NCBI RefSeq assembly: GCF_003412455.1
Contig: NZ_QTJU01000004.1
Span: 62,001-126,000 of the forward strand
From: Deminuibacter soli
GTDB lineage: Bacteria > Bacteroidota > Bacteroidia > Chitinophagales > Chitinophagaceae
Length of the DNA stretch: 64,000 nucleotides
Reading direction: 5' to 3'
In this document: positions 26,784 to 36,244 of the stretch, piece after piece
How the letters are laid out: every line of letters begins with the position of its first letter
Numbering within the stretch: position 1 is the first letter of the stretch
Made by a program: the position numbers and the translations under genes
Notes under the pieces: model-generated
Databases searched by the model: none
The model's input: only the letters and a program-made list of their open reading frames with translations
Told to the model about the DNA's origin: nothing

Positions 26784-26812
26784 CATAAAAAAACCACCCC
26801 GGAGGGTGGTTT
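26784..26812 (-). terminator. Terminator of gltBD
   Basis: AAACCACCC and GGGTGGTTT arms with a 4-base loop; on the minus strand a run of eight T follows. It begins about 29 bases past the gltD stop. Confidence 0.85.
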
Positions 26813-26840
26813 CATATAATCCGAAAATTGCTGAATTATT

Positions 26841-28316
26841 CTACAAAAATGCCTGTAATAAAGATTCATCCTTTGTTTCGAGGAGTGAATTCCCCATCAA
26901 AAACTCGTCTACCTGCCTGGCACACTCCCTTCCTTCGCTGATAGCCCATACTACCAGTGACTGTCCGCGACGCATATCACCACAGGTAAACACTTTCTGG
27001 ATATTGGTCTGGTAGGCTTTCTCTGTTGCCTTTACATTACCACGGTCGTCCAGGTCAACGCCCAGCTGTTTTACCATGCCCTCGTGCTGCGGGTGCACAA
27101 AGCCCATGGCCAGCAATACCAGCTCGCAGGGAATGGTGCGTTCGCTGCCGGGTACTTCAGCAAAGCTGGCGGCGCGGCCATCGTCGTTCATTTTCCATTC
27201 CAGGTCCACGATCTTCAGTGCTTTCAGTTTGCCCTGCTCGTCGGCTACAAATTCTTTGGTAGAAATTGCCCAGTGACGTTCAACACCTTCTTCATGCGAA
27301 GAAGAGGTTTTTAATATCATGGGGTAGGTAGGCCATGGCATGTAAGCGGTGCGGCTGCTGCTGGGTTTGGGCAACAGCTCAAACTGGGTTACGCTTTTGG
27401 CGCCATGCCTGTTTGAAGTACCTACGCAGTCGCTGCCTGTATCACCACCGCCTATCACTACTACGTTTTTACCGGTAGCCAGTATATCTGCCGCTTCAAA
27501 GGTTTCGCTGCCTACGCGTTTGTTCTGTTGTTTCAGAAAATCCATTGCGTAATGTATACCCTGTATATCGCGGCCGGGTGCGGGCAAATCGCGCGGAATG
27601 GTTGAACCGCCTGCCAGCACAATGGTGTGGTATTCGCGCAGCAGGTCATTGATGCTTACATTAACACCCACATTGGCATTACACTGGAAGGTTACGCCTT
27701 CTTCTTCCATCAGTTTTATCCTTCTGTCGATAACGGTTTTCCCCAGTTTAAAATCAGGGATACCGAAACGGAGCAGGCCACCGGGTTTGCTGTCGCGCTC
27801 AAATACGGTAACGGTATGGCCGGCATAGTTGAGCTGTGCAGCTGCAGCCAGGCCTGCGGGACCGCTGCCTACCACGGCTATCTTTTTGCCGGTACGCATA
27901 TTGGGCTTGCGGGCTTTTACCAGGCCCTGTTCAAACGCAATTTCAATAATGTGTTTCTCTATTTCTTCGATGGCTACAGGTGGCTGGTTAATGCCCAGTA
28001 CGCATGCGCTTTCGCAGGGGGCCGGACAAATGCGGCCTGTAAATTCAGGGAAGTTATTGGTAGATGTCAGTATTTCATAAGCGTTTTTCCAGTTCTTATC
28101 ATACACCGCATCATTAAACTCAGGTATAACATTACCCAGCGGGCAGCCGCTGTGGCAGAAGGGAACGCCGCAGTTCATGCAGCGTGCAGCCTGCTGGTTC
28201 AGTTTGTCTTTGCTGTATTGCTCAACAAACTCACGGTAATCATTCACGCGCTCCTGCGGTGAACGTTTGCCGGGAAGCTCCCGGGTAAATTCTATAAAGC
28301 CGGTTGGTTTACCCAT
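26841..28316 (-). CDS. gltD: Glutamate synthase small subunit
   Basis: 491 residues from MGKPTGFIEF; the in-frame ATG 20 codons upstream is less typical. The N-terminal Fe-S domain has Cys46, 49, 54 and 58 (CMNCGVPFCHSGCP) and a second set CPAPCESACVLG. The FAD loop is IAVVGSGPAGLAAAAQL and the NADPH loop VVVIGGGDTGSDCVG. It feeds electrons from NADPH to GltB. It lies 96 bases after gltB with no terminator between them, so they form one transcript, ending at the terminator near 26800. Confidence 0.95.
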   Translation of the reverse strand: MGKPTGFIEFTRELPGKRSPQERVNDYREFVEQYSKDKLNQQAARCMNCGVPFCHSGCPLGNVIPEFNDAVYDKNWKNAYEILTSTNNFPEFTGRICPAPCESACVLGINQPPVAIEEIEKHIIEIAFEQGLVKARKPNMRTGKKIAVVGSGPAGLAAAAQLNYAGHTVTVFERDSKPGGLLRFGIPDFKLGKTVIDRRIKLMEEEGVTFQCNANVGVNVSINDLLREYHTIVLAGGSTIPRDLPAPGRDIQGIHYAMDFLKQQNKRVGSETFEAADILATGKNVVVIGGGDTGSDCVGTSNRHGAKSVTQFELLPKPSSSRTAYMPWPTYPMILKTSSSHEEGVERHWAISTKEFVADEQGKLKALKIVDLEWKMNDDGRAASFAEVPGSERTIPCELVLLAMGFVHPQHEGMVKQLGVDLDDRGNVKATEKAYQTNIQKVFTCGDMRRGQSLVVWAISEGRECARQVDEFLMGNSLLETKDESLLQAFL

Positions 28317-28412
28317 TTTTATCGATTGGCAGCAGGTGGTTGAAGGCATGCGCAGCAGGTGTATCCTGTTGCGCATGCGTATGCCTGCTTTGTTTGTTAA
28401 TGTTGTTGATGA

Positions 28413-31400
28413 CTATTTTTTCACTTTAACTTTTGCAGCTTCTTCTTCGGCTGCGGCTTTGGCGGCCAGTACTTTTTTGTAATCCCTCGGGAATACTTTC
28501 ACAAAGTGCTGGAGCTGGCTTTCAAAGTCAGACAATACAAACTGTGCAACCGCACTGCCTGTGTAGTTCACGTGCCTGCTGATCAGTGTGTGCAATGCTT
28601 TGGCATCTGCCTGTGTAAGCGGGTCAAGGTCTACCATCTCTGTGTTGCAGAGGCTGGCGAAATTGCCTTTTACATCATACACATACGCTACGCCGCCACT
28701 CATGCCTGCCGCGAAGTTGCGGCCCGTGGTGCCGAGAATAACTACTGTGCCACCGGTCATGTATTCACAACCGTGATCGCCTACACCTTCGGTTACCACA
28801 CTGGCGCCTGAGTTGCGCACACAGAAACGCTCGCCTGCCTTGCCACGGATAAAGGCTTCACCACTGGTGGCACCGTAGAAGGCTACGTTGCCGATAATGA
28901 TGTTGTCTTCAGGCAGGTAGGTGGCCTGTTTGTGCGGGTACACAATTAAGCGTGCACCACTTAAGCCTTTGCCGAAATAGTCATTGGCATCACCTTCCAG
29001 TTCAAGCGTTACGCCGTTGGTGTTAAAGGCGCCGAAGCTCTGGCCTGCGGTGCCTTTGAATTTAAAGTGAATGGTATTATCGGGCAAACCGGCTGCTTTA
29101 TAAATTTTGGTAATCTCGTTGCTGAGTATGGTACCTGCAGTGCGGTTAATGTTGCGGATAGGGAATGAAGCAGTAACCGGTGTCTGGTTCTCCAGCGCAG
29201 GCTGCGCTGCTTTCAGTAACTGCCAGTCCAATACTTCTTTCAGTCCATGATCCTGGTCTTCCTGTTTGTACAGGCCGGTGTATGCAGAAGCAGGTTCTTT
29301 ATACAGGATGGGCGACAGGTCAATTTTGCTGGCCTTCCAGTGTTTAATATCCGGGCGAACTTCGAGGCATTCAACCTGGCCCACCATTTCATTGATGGTG
29401 CGGAAACCAAGCTCGGCCATAATTTCACGCAGTTCCTGTACCATAAAACGGAAGAAGTTGATTACATGGTCAGGATCGCCGGTAAAGCGTTTGCGCAGTT
29501 CTCCATCCTGCGTGGCAACACCTACGGGGCAGGTATTGAGATGGCATTTGCGCATCATGATACAACCTTCCACTACCAGTGCGGCAGTGGCAACACCCCA
29601 TTCTTCTGCACCCAGCAGGGTGGCAATGGCAATATCGCGGCCTGTTTTCATCTGGCCATCGGCCTGTACGGTTACGCGGCTGCGCAGTTTGTTTTTAACC
29701 AGGGTTTGGTTGGTTTCTGCAAGACCTAATTCCCATGGCAAACCAGCATGTTTGATAGAGCTTACCGGTGATGCACCGGTGCCGCCGTCATGGCCGGAGA
29801 TCAATATTACATCGGCCTTGGCTTTTGCCACACCGGCTGCAATAGTGCCCACGCCTGCTTTGGATACCAGTTTCACGTTGATGCGTGCCTGGCGGTTCGC
29901 GTTCTTTAAATCAAAGATCAGCTGAGCAAGGTCTTCAATGGAATAAATATCATGGTGCGGTGGTGGTGATATCAAACCAACGCCTGGTGTGCTGTGACGT
30001 GTTTTGCCAATCCAGTCATCTACTTTATGACCGGGCAGCTGCCCGCCTTCGCCTGGTTTTGCACCCTGTGCCATTTTAATCTGCAGCTCATCAGCTTCAG
30101 TGAGGTACAGGCTGGTTACGCCAAAACGTGCAGAAGCTACCTGCTTAATGGCCGAGCGCATGCTGTCGCCATTGGGCAGTGTCTGGTAGCGTATTTCATC
30201 TTCGCCGCCTTCACCGGTATTGCTTTTGCCGCCCAGGCGGTTCATGGCAATGGCCAGCGTGGTGTGTGCTTCCCATGAAATAGAACCAAAGCTCATGGCG
30301 CCGGTGGCGAAGCGTTTGTAAATGTTCTCCGCAGGCTCCACTTCATCAATGGAAATGGCTGCGCGGTTGGGTTTAAACTGGAACAGGCTGCGCAGGGTGG
30401 CTGCTTTCTCGCTCTGGTCGTTCACCAGTTTCGAGTATTTTTTGAACGTGGTGTAATCGTTCATTTTAGTTGCATGCTGCAGCAGGTGTATGGTAGCCGG
30501 GTTAAACAGGTGAAACTCGCCTTTGCGTTTCCACTGGTAAATACCGCCAACAGGTAAACGGTCGGTAGGTATGTCTTTGCGGCTGAATGCCAGGAAATGT
30601 TTGGCCAGTGTTTCGCGGGCTATTTCATCCAGTCCAAGTCCTTCAATACGGGAAGTGGCACCGGTAAAATATTTGGCTACTACATCTTTGTTTAAACCGA
30701 TGATTTCAAAAATCTGTGCACCCTGGTAAGATTGCAGGGTAGAGATGCCCATTTTGGAGAACACTTTCAGCAAGCCGTCGCAGATGGCTTTGATGTAGTT
30801 TTTCTTCAGGGTATCAATGTCTTGGTCTGTATCCAGCTTGCCGTTGAGCTTCATGTCACGGATAGAAGAGATGGCCAGGTATGGATTGATGGCTGTTGCA
30901 CCGAATGCCAGCAAACAGGCGAAATGATGCACTTCCCATACATCGCCGGCTTCTACTACAATACCAACCTGCCCGCGCAGTCCTTTGCGGATTAAGTGGT
31001 GATGCACGGCAGATACTGCCAGCAGTGTAGGGATGGGCGCGTGATCGCTGTCGATTGCGCGGTCGGATAGTATTACTACTTCAAACCCGTCTTCCACTGC
31101 GTCTACTGCGTAGCGGCAAAGGCGTTCAATACCTGCTTTCAGTGAACCGGGTTTGCCGTCTGCACGGAAATAGGTTTGCAATGTTTTTGCCTGGAAAATG
31201 CCGGTATCAATACTGCGCAATTTTTCCAGTTCGTGGTTGCTGAGTACGGGGTGTTTCAGCGCTACGGAGTGGCAGGTAAGCGGATCTTCCACCAGCAGGT
31301 TGCCGTTATTGCCCACGAAAGTGGCCAGCGACATTACCATGCGTTCGCGGATAGGATCGATCGGCGGGTTGGTTACCTGCGCAAACAGCTGTTTAAAGTA

Positions 31401-32957
31401 GCTGCTCAGGTGCTGCGGCTGATCGCTCAGTACAGCCAGCGGGGCATCAGTACCCATTGAACCGATGGGCTCCTTGCCATCCAGCGCCATGGGGGCGATC
31501 AATGTATCCAGGTCTTCGGTTGAATAACCAAAGGCTTTCTGGTATTTGAAAATCTGGTCGGGTTCCAGGTGTGTGAACATCACACGTGGCTCGGGCAGCT
31601 CTTCCAAACGTATTTTGTATTTGTTCAGCCATTCGTTGTAAGGCTTGGCCGAGCAGATGGACTGTTTCAGTTCTTCATCGCTGATAATGCGTCCCTGCTC
31701 CATGTCTACCACGAACATCCTGCCCGGCTGCAGGCGGCCGTTTTCCAGCACAAGGGCCGGGTCAACAGGCAGTGCGCCGGTTTCAGATGCCATAATTACA
31801 CGGTCGTCTTTGGTAACGCAATAGCGTGAAGGACGCAGGCCGTTGCGGTCGAGCGTAGCGCCGATAATGCGGCCGTCGGTAAATGAAATGGAAGCCGGGC
31901 CATCCCAGGGTTCCATCATGGCAGCATGGTATTCGTAAAATGCTTTCTTAACCGGGTCCATGTGCTCATTGCCATCCCATGCTTCGGGAATCAGCATCAT
32001 CATTACATGCGGCAGCGGGCGGCCGGTGAGGGTAAGCAGCTCAATCATGTTGTCCAGGCAGGCGCTGTCACTCTGTGCGGCAGACACAATGGGCAGCAGC
32101 ATATCCATTTCTTCCTGGGTAAAATAGGGAGAAGTAAATCCTTTCTCGCTTGTTTTTAACCAGTTCAGGTTGCCCTGCAGGGTGTTGATTTCACCGTTGT
32201 GTGCAATGTAGCGGAATGGCTGTGCCAGCTTCCACGAAGGGAAGGTGTTGGTGGCAAAGCGGGAATGCACCAGGCCAAAGGCGGCTACAACGCGTTTGTT
32301 GTTAAGGTCATGAAAATAGGCGCGTACCTGGCCGCTGGTAAGCTGGCCTTTGTACACTACTGTTTTATAAGAAAGTGAAGCCACGTAAAAACCAATCGCG
32401 TCCTGGCGAACGGTGTTGTTTACGGTATGACTGGCGTAGTTGCGCAGTATAAAAAGCTTTCGCTCAAAATCGTCGGGATTATTGATATGATCCGGGCAGG
32501 CAATAAACACCTGTTCCATTTCCGGTTCCACGCTCAGGGCTGTGGCTCCAATACCTGCGGTGTTTACGGGCACCTTACGGTAAGTCAGGATTTCCAGTCC
32601 CAGTTTTTCGGCGGCACGGTTGAAGATGTCACGGCACTCTTCACGTAATCGTATTTCCCTGGGGAAGAAAAGAACGCCCACTCCATATTTGCCATAGGCT
32701 GGCAGGTGAACGCCGAGTTTAATACACTCATCAAAGAAGAATTCGTGCGGCATCTGGATCATAATGCCGGCACCGTCACCAGTGTTGTTTTCACTACCGC
32801 TGGCGCCCCTGTGCTCCATGTTTTCAAGGACGGTTAATGCATCAGCAATAATCTGGTGCGACTTGTTGCCTTTGATGTTCGCAACAAAACCAATACCACA
32901 GGCGTCGTGTTCAAAGGAGGGGTCGTAAAGGCCCTCATGTCTGTTGAATACAGGCAT
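28413..32957 (-). CDS. gltB: Glutamate synthase large subunit
   Basis: 1514 residues, full length. Cys20 in HDACGIGFVA is the expected N-terminal nucleophile after removal of a 19-residue propeptide. The amidotransferase domain includes HSRFATNTFPSW and HNGEINTLQGN. The FMN domain has GEGGEDEIRY and ISGHDGGTGASP. The 3Fe-4S cluster residues are in MMRKCHLNTCPVG (about 1130-1142). The C-terminal glycine-rich beta-helix ends the protein, followed by an alanine/lysine/glutamate tail. It transfers the amide of glutamine to 2-oxoglutarate. The neighbouring amt genes form an ammonium island, but glutamine synthetase is not in the window. Confidence 0.97.
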   Translation of the reverse strand: MPVFNRHEGLYDPSFEHDACGIGFVANIKGNKSHQIIADALTVLENMEHRGASGSENNTGDGAGIMIQMPHEFFFDECIKLGVHLPAYGKYGVGVLFFPREIRLREECRDIFNRAAEKLGLEILTYRKVPVNTAGIGATALSVEPEMEQVFIACPDHINNPDDFERKLFILRNYASHTVNNTVRQDAIGFYVASLSYKTVVYKGQLTSGQVRAYFHDLNNKRVVAAFGLVHSRFATNTFPSWKLAQPFRYIAHNGEINTLQGNLNWLKTSEKGFTSPYFTQEEMDMLLPIVSAAQSDSACLDNMIELLTLTGRPLPHVMMMLIPEAWDGNEHMDPVKKAFYEYHAAMMEPWDGPASISFTDGRIIGATLDRNGLRPSRYCVTKDDRVIMASETGALPVDPALVLENGRLQPGRMFVVDMEQGRIISDEELKQSICSAKPYNEWLNKYKIRLEELPEPRVMFTHLEPDQIFKYQKAFGYSTEDLDTLIAPMALDGKEPIGSMGTDAPLAVLSDQPQHLSSYFKQLFAQVTNPPIDPIRERMVMSLATFVGNNGNLLVEDPLTCHSVALKHPVLSNHELEKLRSIDTGIFQAKTLQTYFRADGKPGSLKAGIERLCRYAVDAVEDGFEVVILSDRAIDSDHAPIPTLLAVSAVHHHLIRKGLRGQVGIVVEAGDVWEVHHFACLLAFGATAINPYLAISSIRDMKLNGKLDTDQDIDTLKKNYIKAICDGLLKVFSKMGISTLQSYQGAQIFEIIGLNKDVVAKYFTGATSRIEGLGLDEIARETLAKHFLAFSRKDIPTDRLPVGGIYQWKRKGEFHLFNPATIHLLQHATKMNDYTTFKKYSKLVNDQSEKAATLRSLFQFKPNRAAISIDEVEPAENIYKRFATGAMSFGSISWEAHTTLAIAMNRLGGKSNTGEGGEDEIRYQTLPNGDSMRSAIKQVASARFGVTSLYLTEADELQIKMAQGAKPGEGGQLPGHKVDDWIGKTRHSTPGVGLISPPPHHDIYSIEDLAQLIFDLKNANRQARINVKLVSKAGVGTIAAGVAKAKADVILISGHDGGTGASPVSSIKHAGLPWELGLAETNQTLVKNKLRSRVTVQADGQMKTGRDIAIATLLGAEEWGVATAALVVEGCIMMRKCHLNTCPVGVATQDGELRKRFTGDPDHVINFFRFMVQELREIMAELGFRTINEMVGQVECLEVRPDIKHWKASKIDLSPILYKEPASAYTGLYKQEDQDHGLKEVLDWQLLKAAQPALENQTPVTASFPIRNINRTAGTILSNEITKIYKAAGLPDNTIHFKFKGTAGQSFGAFNTNGVTLELEGDANDYFGKGLSGARLIVYPHKQATYLPEDNIIIGNVAFYGATSGEAFIRGKAGERFCVRNSGASVVTEGVGDHGCEYMTGGTVVILGTTGRNFAAGMSGGVAYVYDVKGNFASLCNTEMVDLDPLTQADAKALHTLISRHVNYTGSAVAQFVLSDFESQLQHFVKVFPRDYKKVLAAKAAAEEEAAKVKVKK

Positions 32958-33358
32958 AGTACAATCGAATATTAAAATGGAAAAATAATATGGAAGGCAA
33001 CCGATTAAAAATACAAAAACTTAACGTAAAAAGTGAAAAAAATTATTCAAACAGACGTATGTTTGAATGAAATTCAAGATTATCGTCTAATTCATAGATA
33101 ATTTGCAAACGCTTGTTAGTTAATTCCCAGCCTGTAATTCCACACTTTTTTACGATAAGCACCCGTAGCGATATGCGGCGTATTGTTATACACTGCACCG
33201 CAAAACGGCCTGCAAGGTGAACACCATAGGATTAATTTCCGGCAAATACGCGGAACAATTGCATCGTATACCCATTCGCCCTGGTTACCAGGAAAGGCGT
33301 AACAATATATCCAGGTAACTTAGTTAAATAGCTGGCGGGTACTGCCCGCAACAGATGG
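32958..33358. other. 401-base gap upstream of gltB
   Basis: No gene seen. The first 60 bases upstream of gltB are A+T-rich and probably hold its promoter, though no exact TAnnTTTG is present. The palindrome at 33045-33068 is the clearest signal. Smaller imperfect hairpins occur near 33279 (CTGGTTACCAG) and 33334 (GCGGG/CCCGC); the latter lies just past the ispE stop and could aid its termination. Confidence 0.5.
33045..33068. promoter_or_regulatory. Palindrome upstream of gltB (candidate operator)
   Basis: ATTCAAAC and GTTTGAAT, perfect 8-base arms with an 8-base spacer, 88-111 bases upstream of the gltB start. The size and spacing suit a dimeric regulator; its identity is unknown. Confidence 0.4.
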
Positions 33359-34171
33359 CTAGATCGTGAGCGTTAAATAATGGGATGGAGTTGAAATTTT
33401 AATTTCCGACTTTTTTTCGAATATGCCAAAAAAAGTACTGCCGCTGCCGCTCATGGCAGCATAAATGGCGCCTGCATTGTACAGCTGTTTTTTCAATGTT
33501 AGCAGCTCAGGATGTAACTGCATAACAGGGGCTTCAAAATCGTTGGTAAGCACGCCGCGCCAGCTTTGTACAGGTTGCTGTATAATAGTGGAGAGGGTAA
33601 CCGGTGCGGGTTGCGGGGTAATGAGAGAAAACGCCTGGCCGGTAGAAACATGAATGCCCGGGTTGATAACCACAAAGGTGTAAGCCGACAAATCCAGGTT
33701 AACCGGCTGCAGTTTTTCGCCGCGGCCTGCTGCATACGCTGGTTTGTTTATAATAAAGAACGGGCAGTCGCTGCCCAGCTGCAGTGCATAATGCATCAGC
33801 TGTTCTTCGCTGATGCCCAGCTGGTATTTGCGGTTAAGCAGCTGCAGGGTAAAAGCGCCGTCTGCACTGCCGCCGCCCAGGCCTGCACCCATGGGAATGC
33901 TTTTTTGCAGGTGAATCTGCACACCCGGCAGTTGCGGGTAATCCTGTTTTAATAAATGGTAGGCTTTTACGCAAAGGTTGCCTGCCGGATCGCCGGCAAT
34001 GGGTAAACCAGTGGAAGAAAACTGTGCACCACGCAGCGGGCTGTTGATCACTTCCAGCGCATCGCGCAGGGGTAGGGGGTAAAAAACGGTTTCAAGATCA
34101 TGAAAGCCATCTTCCCTTTTGCGGGTGATGTGCAGGCCAAGATTAATTTTGCAATTGGGAAATACTACCAC
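33359..34171 (-). CDS. ispE: 4-diphosphocytidyl-2-C-methyl-D-erythritol kinase
   Basis: 270 residues. The GTG start gives the typical N terminus VVFPNCKINLGLHI. The GHMP ATP loop is PMGAGLGGGSADGAF and the C-terminal motif is AAMSGSGSTFFGIF. It phosphorylates CDP-methylerythritol in the non-mevalonate isoprenoid pathway. It begins 57 bases after the bifunctional nuclease gene and is probably co-transcribed with it. Confidence 0.95.
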   Translation of the reverse strand: MVVFPNCKINLGLHITRKREDGFHDLETVFYPLPLRDALEVINSPLRGAQFSSTGLPIAGDPAGNLCVKAYHLLKQDYPQLPGVQIHLQKSIPMGAGLGGGSADGAFTLQLLNRKYQLGISEEQLMHYALQLGSDCPFFIINKPAYAAGRGEKLQPVNLDLSAYTFVVINPGIHVSTGQAFSLITPQPAPVTLSTIIQQPVQSWRGVLTNDFEAPVMQLHPELLTLKKQLYNAGAIYAAMSGSGSTFFGIFEKKSEIKISTPSHYLTLTI

Positions 34172-34228
34172 AGGTTAAGCTTTCAGGTATGTTTGGCGGC
34201 CGGAGTTGTGATTGCAGTGAAACAGGTA

Positions 34229-34831
34229 CTATTTGCGGCGTTTGTTCATTTCGTCACGAATGGTGATGGCGCGGATATAATCTTCCTGCTCCAGCACATC
34301 GTTCAGCAATGTCTGCAGCTCTTCAAGCGACATATTGCTCAGGTCTTCCCGCACGCCCGCAGGGCCGGCGGCTGTTTCTGTTTCCTGGACAGGTATATCG
34401 GTCTTTTTCTTTTTGCCTGAATCTTCCATTAAAATACCGGCGCTTTCAAGAATGTGCTCATAGGTATAAATGGGGCAGCCGAAACGAACGGCCAGTGCCA
34501 GTGCATCGCTTGTTCTGCTGTCTATTTCCACGGTATCGTGTTCGCTTACACAAACCAGCTTGCTGTAAAAAATGCCTTCCTGGAGGTCGTTGATGATAAT
34601 TTCCATGAGCTCTACGTTAAAAGCATTCATGAAATTTTTCATCAGATCGTGCGTCAGCGGTCTGCTGGGCTGCATGCGTTCAAGGGCAACGGCAATGGCC
34701 TGGGCCTCAAAACCTCCGATTACAATAGGCAAGCGGCGCAAACCATTTATTTCGCCCAGCACCACGGCGTAGGAATGTGTTTGCGTAATACTGTGTGAAA
34801 GCGCTACTATTTCCAGTTCAATCTTCTTCAT
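34229..34831 (-). CDS. Bifunctional nuclease family protein with C-terminal UVR motif
   Basis: 200 residues from MKKIELEIVALSHS. A longer frame starting at 34966 would include the promoter element at 34865, so the ATG at 34831 is preferred. Residues 1-130 are the BFN/DUF151 domain (AVVLGEINGLRRLPIVIGG, SRTSDALALAVRFGCPIY), described as DNase/RNase in plant homologues. A lysine-rich linker precedes a UvrB/UvrC-type motif near the C terminus (LEQEDYIRAITIRDEMNKR), which may mediate protein contacts. Bacterial function is unsettled. Confidence 0.9.
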   Translation of the reverse strand: MKKIELEIVALSHSITQTHSYAVVLGEINGLRRLPIVIGGFEAQAIAVALERMQPSRPLTHDLMKNFMNAFNVELMEIIINDLQEGIFYSKLVCVSEHDTVEIDSRTSDALALAVRFGCPIYTYEHILESAGILMEDSGKKKKTDIPVQETETAAGPAGVREDLSNMSLEELQTLLNDVLEQEDYIRAITIRDEMNKRRK

Positions 34832-34864
34832 GACCTGTGTTAGGACAAAATTTAAGTTATCAGG

Positions 34865-34872
34865 CAAATGTA
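34865..34872 (-). promoter_or_regulatory. -7 promoter element for the bifunctional nuclease/ispE unit
   Basis: TACATTTG on the minus strand, exact TAnnTTTG, 34 bases before the ATG at 34831. It decides the start codon. Confidence 0.5.
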
Positions 34873-35067
34873 AAGATTTCAGCTGTTTAAAAAAGGGGCA
34901 ATGCCGGAATACTACCCTGTTCTTTAAAAAGCACAATACCTTATTGTTCATTCTGCAACAATTCAAACAAATAAGCTATGCGGGGTTATTGCAGTATTGA
35001 AAAAATGTTTAATTTGATAAGCTTTCGTCGAAAAAACGCCTGTATCGCGCGCCAGGCCTTAAAACGT

Positions 35068-35100
35068 CCCTGCCTCCGCAAAGCAGGGGCGGAGGCAGGG
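35068..35100 (-). terminator. Hairpin terminator after the ROK gene
   Basis: Perfect 12-base G+C-rich arms (CCCTGCCTCCGC and complement) with a 9-base loop, starting 23 bases beyond the ROK stop. The minus strand continues ACGTTTTAA, a weak T run. Confidence 0.6.
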
Positions 35101-35122
35101 AACTGTTATTTTGCGGTGCCGG

Positions 35123-36028
35123 TTAACCAACCAGTGCAGCAGCACCAAAAACGCCGGCACTGTCGCCCAGGCTCGGTTTTACTATTGCTACATCCAAACG
35201 GTTGTTGAATATATGCTGGCGTAACGATTCGTAGCCCTCGGTGTAAATACTGTCAATATTGCCCACACCGCCGCCAATTACAATTACATCAGGGTCGAGC
35301 ATATTGGTAATAACAGATAAGGCTTTGCCGAAAAAATGATGCAGGCGCTTAATGGTAGCTGCAGCCGCTTCGTCGGTGCCTTGCTGTTGTACAATGGTTT
35401 TCAGTGATACATCGTTCCCGGTAATACTTTTATAATACCGCTGCAGGGCCGGTCCGCTGAGTACGGTTTCTACGCAGCCGGTTTTGCCGCAATAACAGGG
35501 CCCGCCGCTTTCATCCAGGAAATTATGTCCCCACTCACCGGCAATGCCGTGCAGGCCGTTCCATATTTTACCGTCAATAACAAGGCCGCCGCCGACACCC
35601 GTACCCATAATAACACCAAATACCATCCGTGCTGCGGGGTATTTTTCATTTACCACGCCAAGGTGTGTTTCGGCAAGGGCAAAGCAGTTGGCATCATTGG
35701 CAATTTCAACCGGGATCTGCAGCATGGCTTCGAGATCTTTTTTCAGCGGCATGCCGTTCAGTGCCGTGCTGTTGCTGTTTTTCATGGTATGGGTAACCGG
35801 GTCAAGCACACCCGGTGTACCAAAACCAATGCGTTGGGGTTGCAGGCCCGATTCCTGTTTCAGCCGGTTCACCAGTGTTTGTATCTGCGACAGAATGTGC
35901 TGATACCCCTTGCTGCCTTCTGTATTTACGCGCATGCGCAAAATGGCTTCAGCATCGTTCAGCGAAGGAAGGATCGCTCCTTCAATCTTGGTTCCGCCCA
36001 AGTCAATTCCCCAGAGTGGTGTGTTCAT
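35123..36028 (-). CDS. ROK-family sugar kinase (glucokinase-like)
   Basis: 301 residues from the ATG at 36028 (MNTPLWGIDLGGTKIEGAIL); the longer upstream frame reads through non-coding sequence. The phosphate loop is GIDLGGTKIEGA, the ROK signature is IMGTGVGGGLVI with GEWGHNFLDESG, and the zinc motif CYCGKTGCVET is intact. The C-terminal half has VIVIGGGVGNI. This pattern fits an active glucokinase or N-acetyl-sugar kinase rather than a NagC-type repressor, since no N-terminal winged helix is present. Confidence 0.9.
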   Translation of the reverse strand: MNTPLWGIDLGGTKIEGAILPSLNDAEAILRMRVNTEGSKGYQHILSQIQTLVNRLKQESGLQPQRIGFGTPGVLDPVTHTMKNSNSTALNGMPLKKDLEAMLQIPVEIANDANCFALAETHLGVVNEKYPAARMVFGVIMGTGVGGGLVIDGKIWNGLHGIAGEWGHNFLDESGGPCYCGKTGCVETVLSGPALQRYYKSITGNDVSLKTIVQQQGTDEAAAATIKRLHHFFGKALSVITNMLDPDVIVIGGGVGNIDSIYTEGYESLRQHIFNNRLDVAIVKPSLGDSAGVFGAAALVG

Positions 36029-36054
36029 GTATCTGATTTGAAAATGTGGAAACG

Positions 36055-36076
36055 ATTGAATGGTTAAATGGTTGAC
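36055..36076 (+). repeat. Short period-8 array in the ROK/cupin divergent region
   Basis: ATGGTTAA and ATGGTTGA units. Unlike the other period-8 arrays it is upstream of both neighbouring genes, not at a stop codon. Confidence 0.5.
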
Positions 36077-36082
36077 TGTTTT

Positions 36083-36152
36083 ATTGTTACAGCTGAATTT
36101 TCGGGCGTAAGTTAGGGAATCTGAAAAAACATCGGACAGATTGTTACAGCTG
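36083..36152. promoter_or_regulatory. Two copies of ATTGTTACAGCTG between divergent ROK and cupin genes
   Basis: Identical 13-base copies at 36083-36095 and 36140-36152, 57 bases apart (start to start), in the 216-base divergent promoter region. Each is followed by a TTTT-containing stretch. They are candidate binding sites for a regulator of one or both genes. Confidence 0.4.
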
Positions 36153-36244
36153 CTGATTTTTAACAAAACGGCATGCAGCGTACCTGCTGCAGGCGCTGAA
36201 ATGTTTCGTGATTTTTGTTACATTACAGTACTAAACCAATAACT

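Noticed and set aside
28317-28376. N-terminal extension of gltD from an upstream ATG
   Set aside because: The family N terminus starts at MGKPTGFIEF, and the extension is in the gltB/gltD gap.
34832-34966. N-terminal extension of the bifunctional nuclease
   Set aside because: It would contain a perfect -7 promoter element and does not resemble the family.
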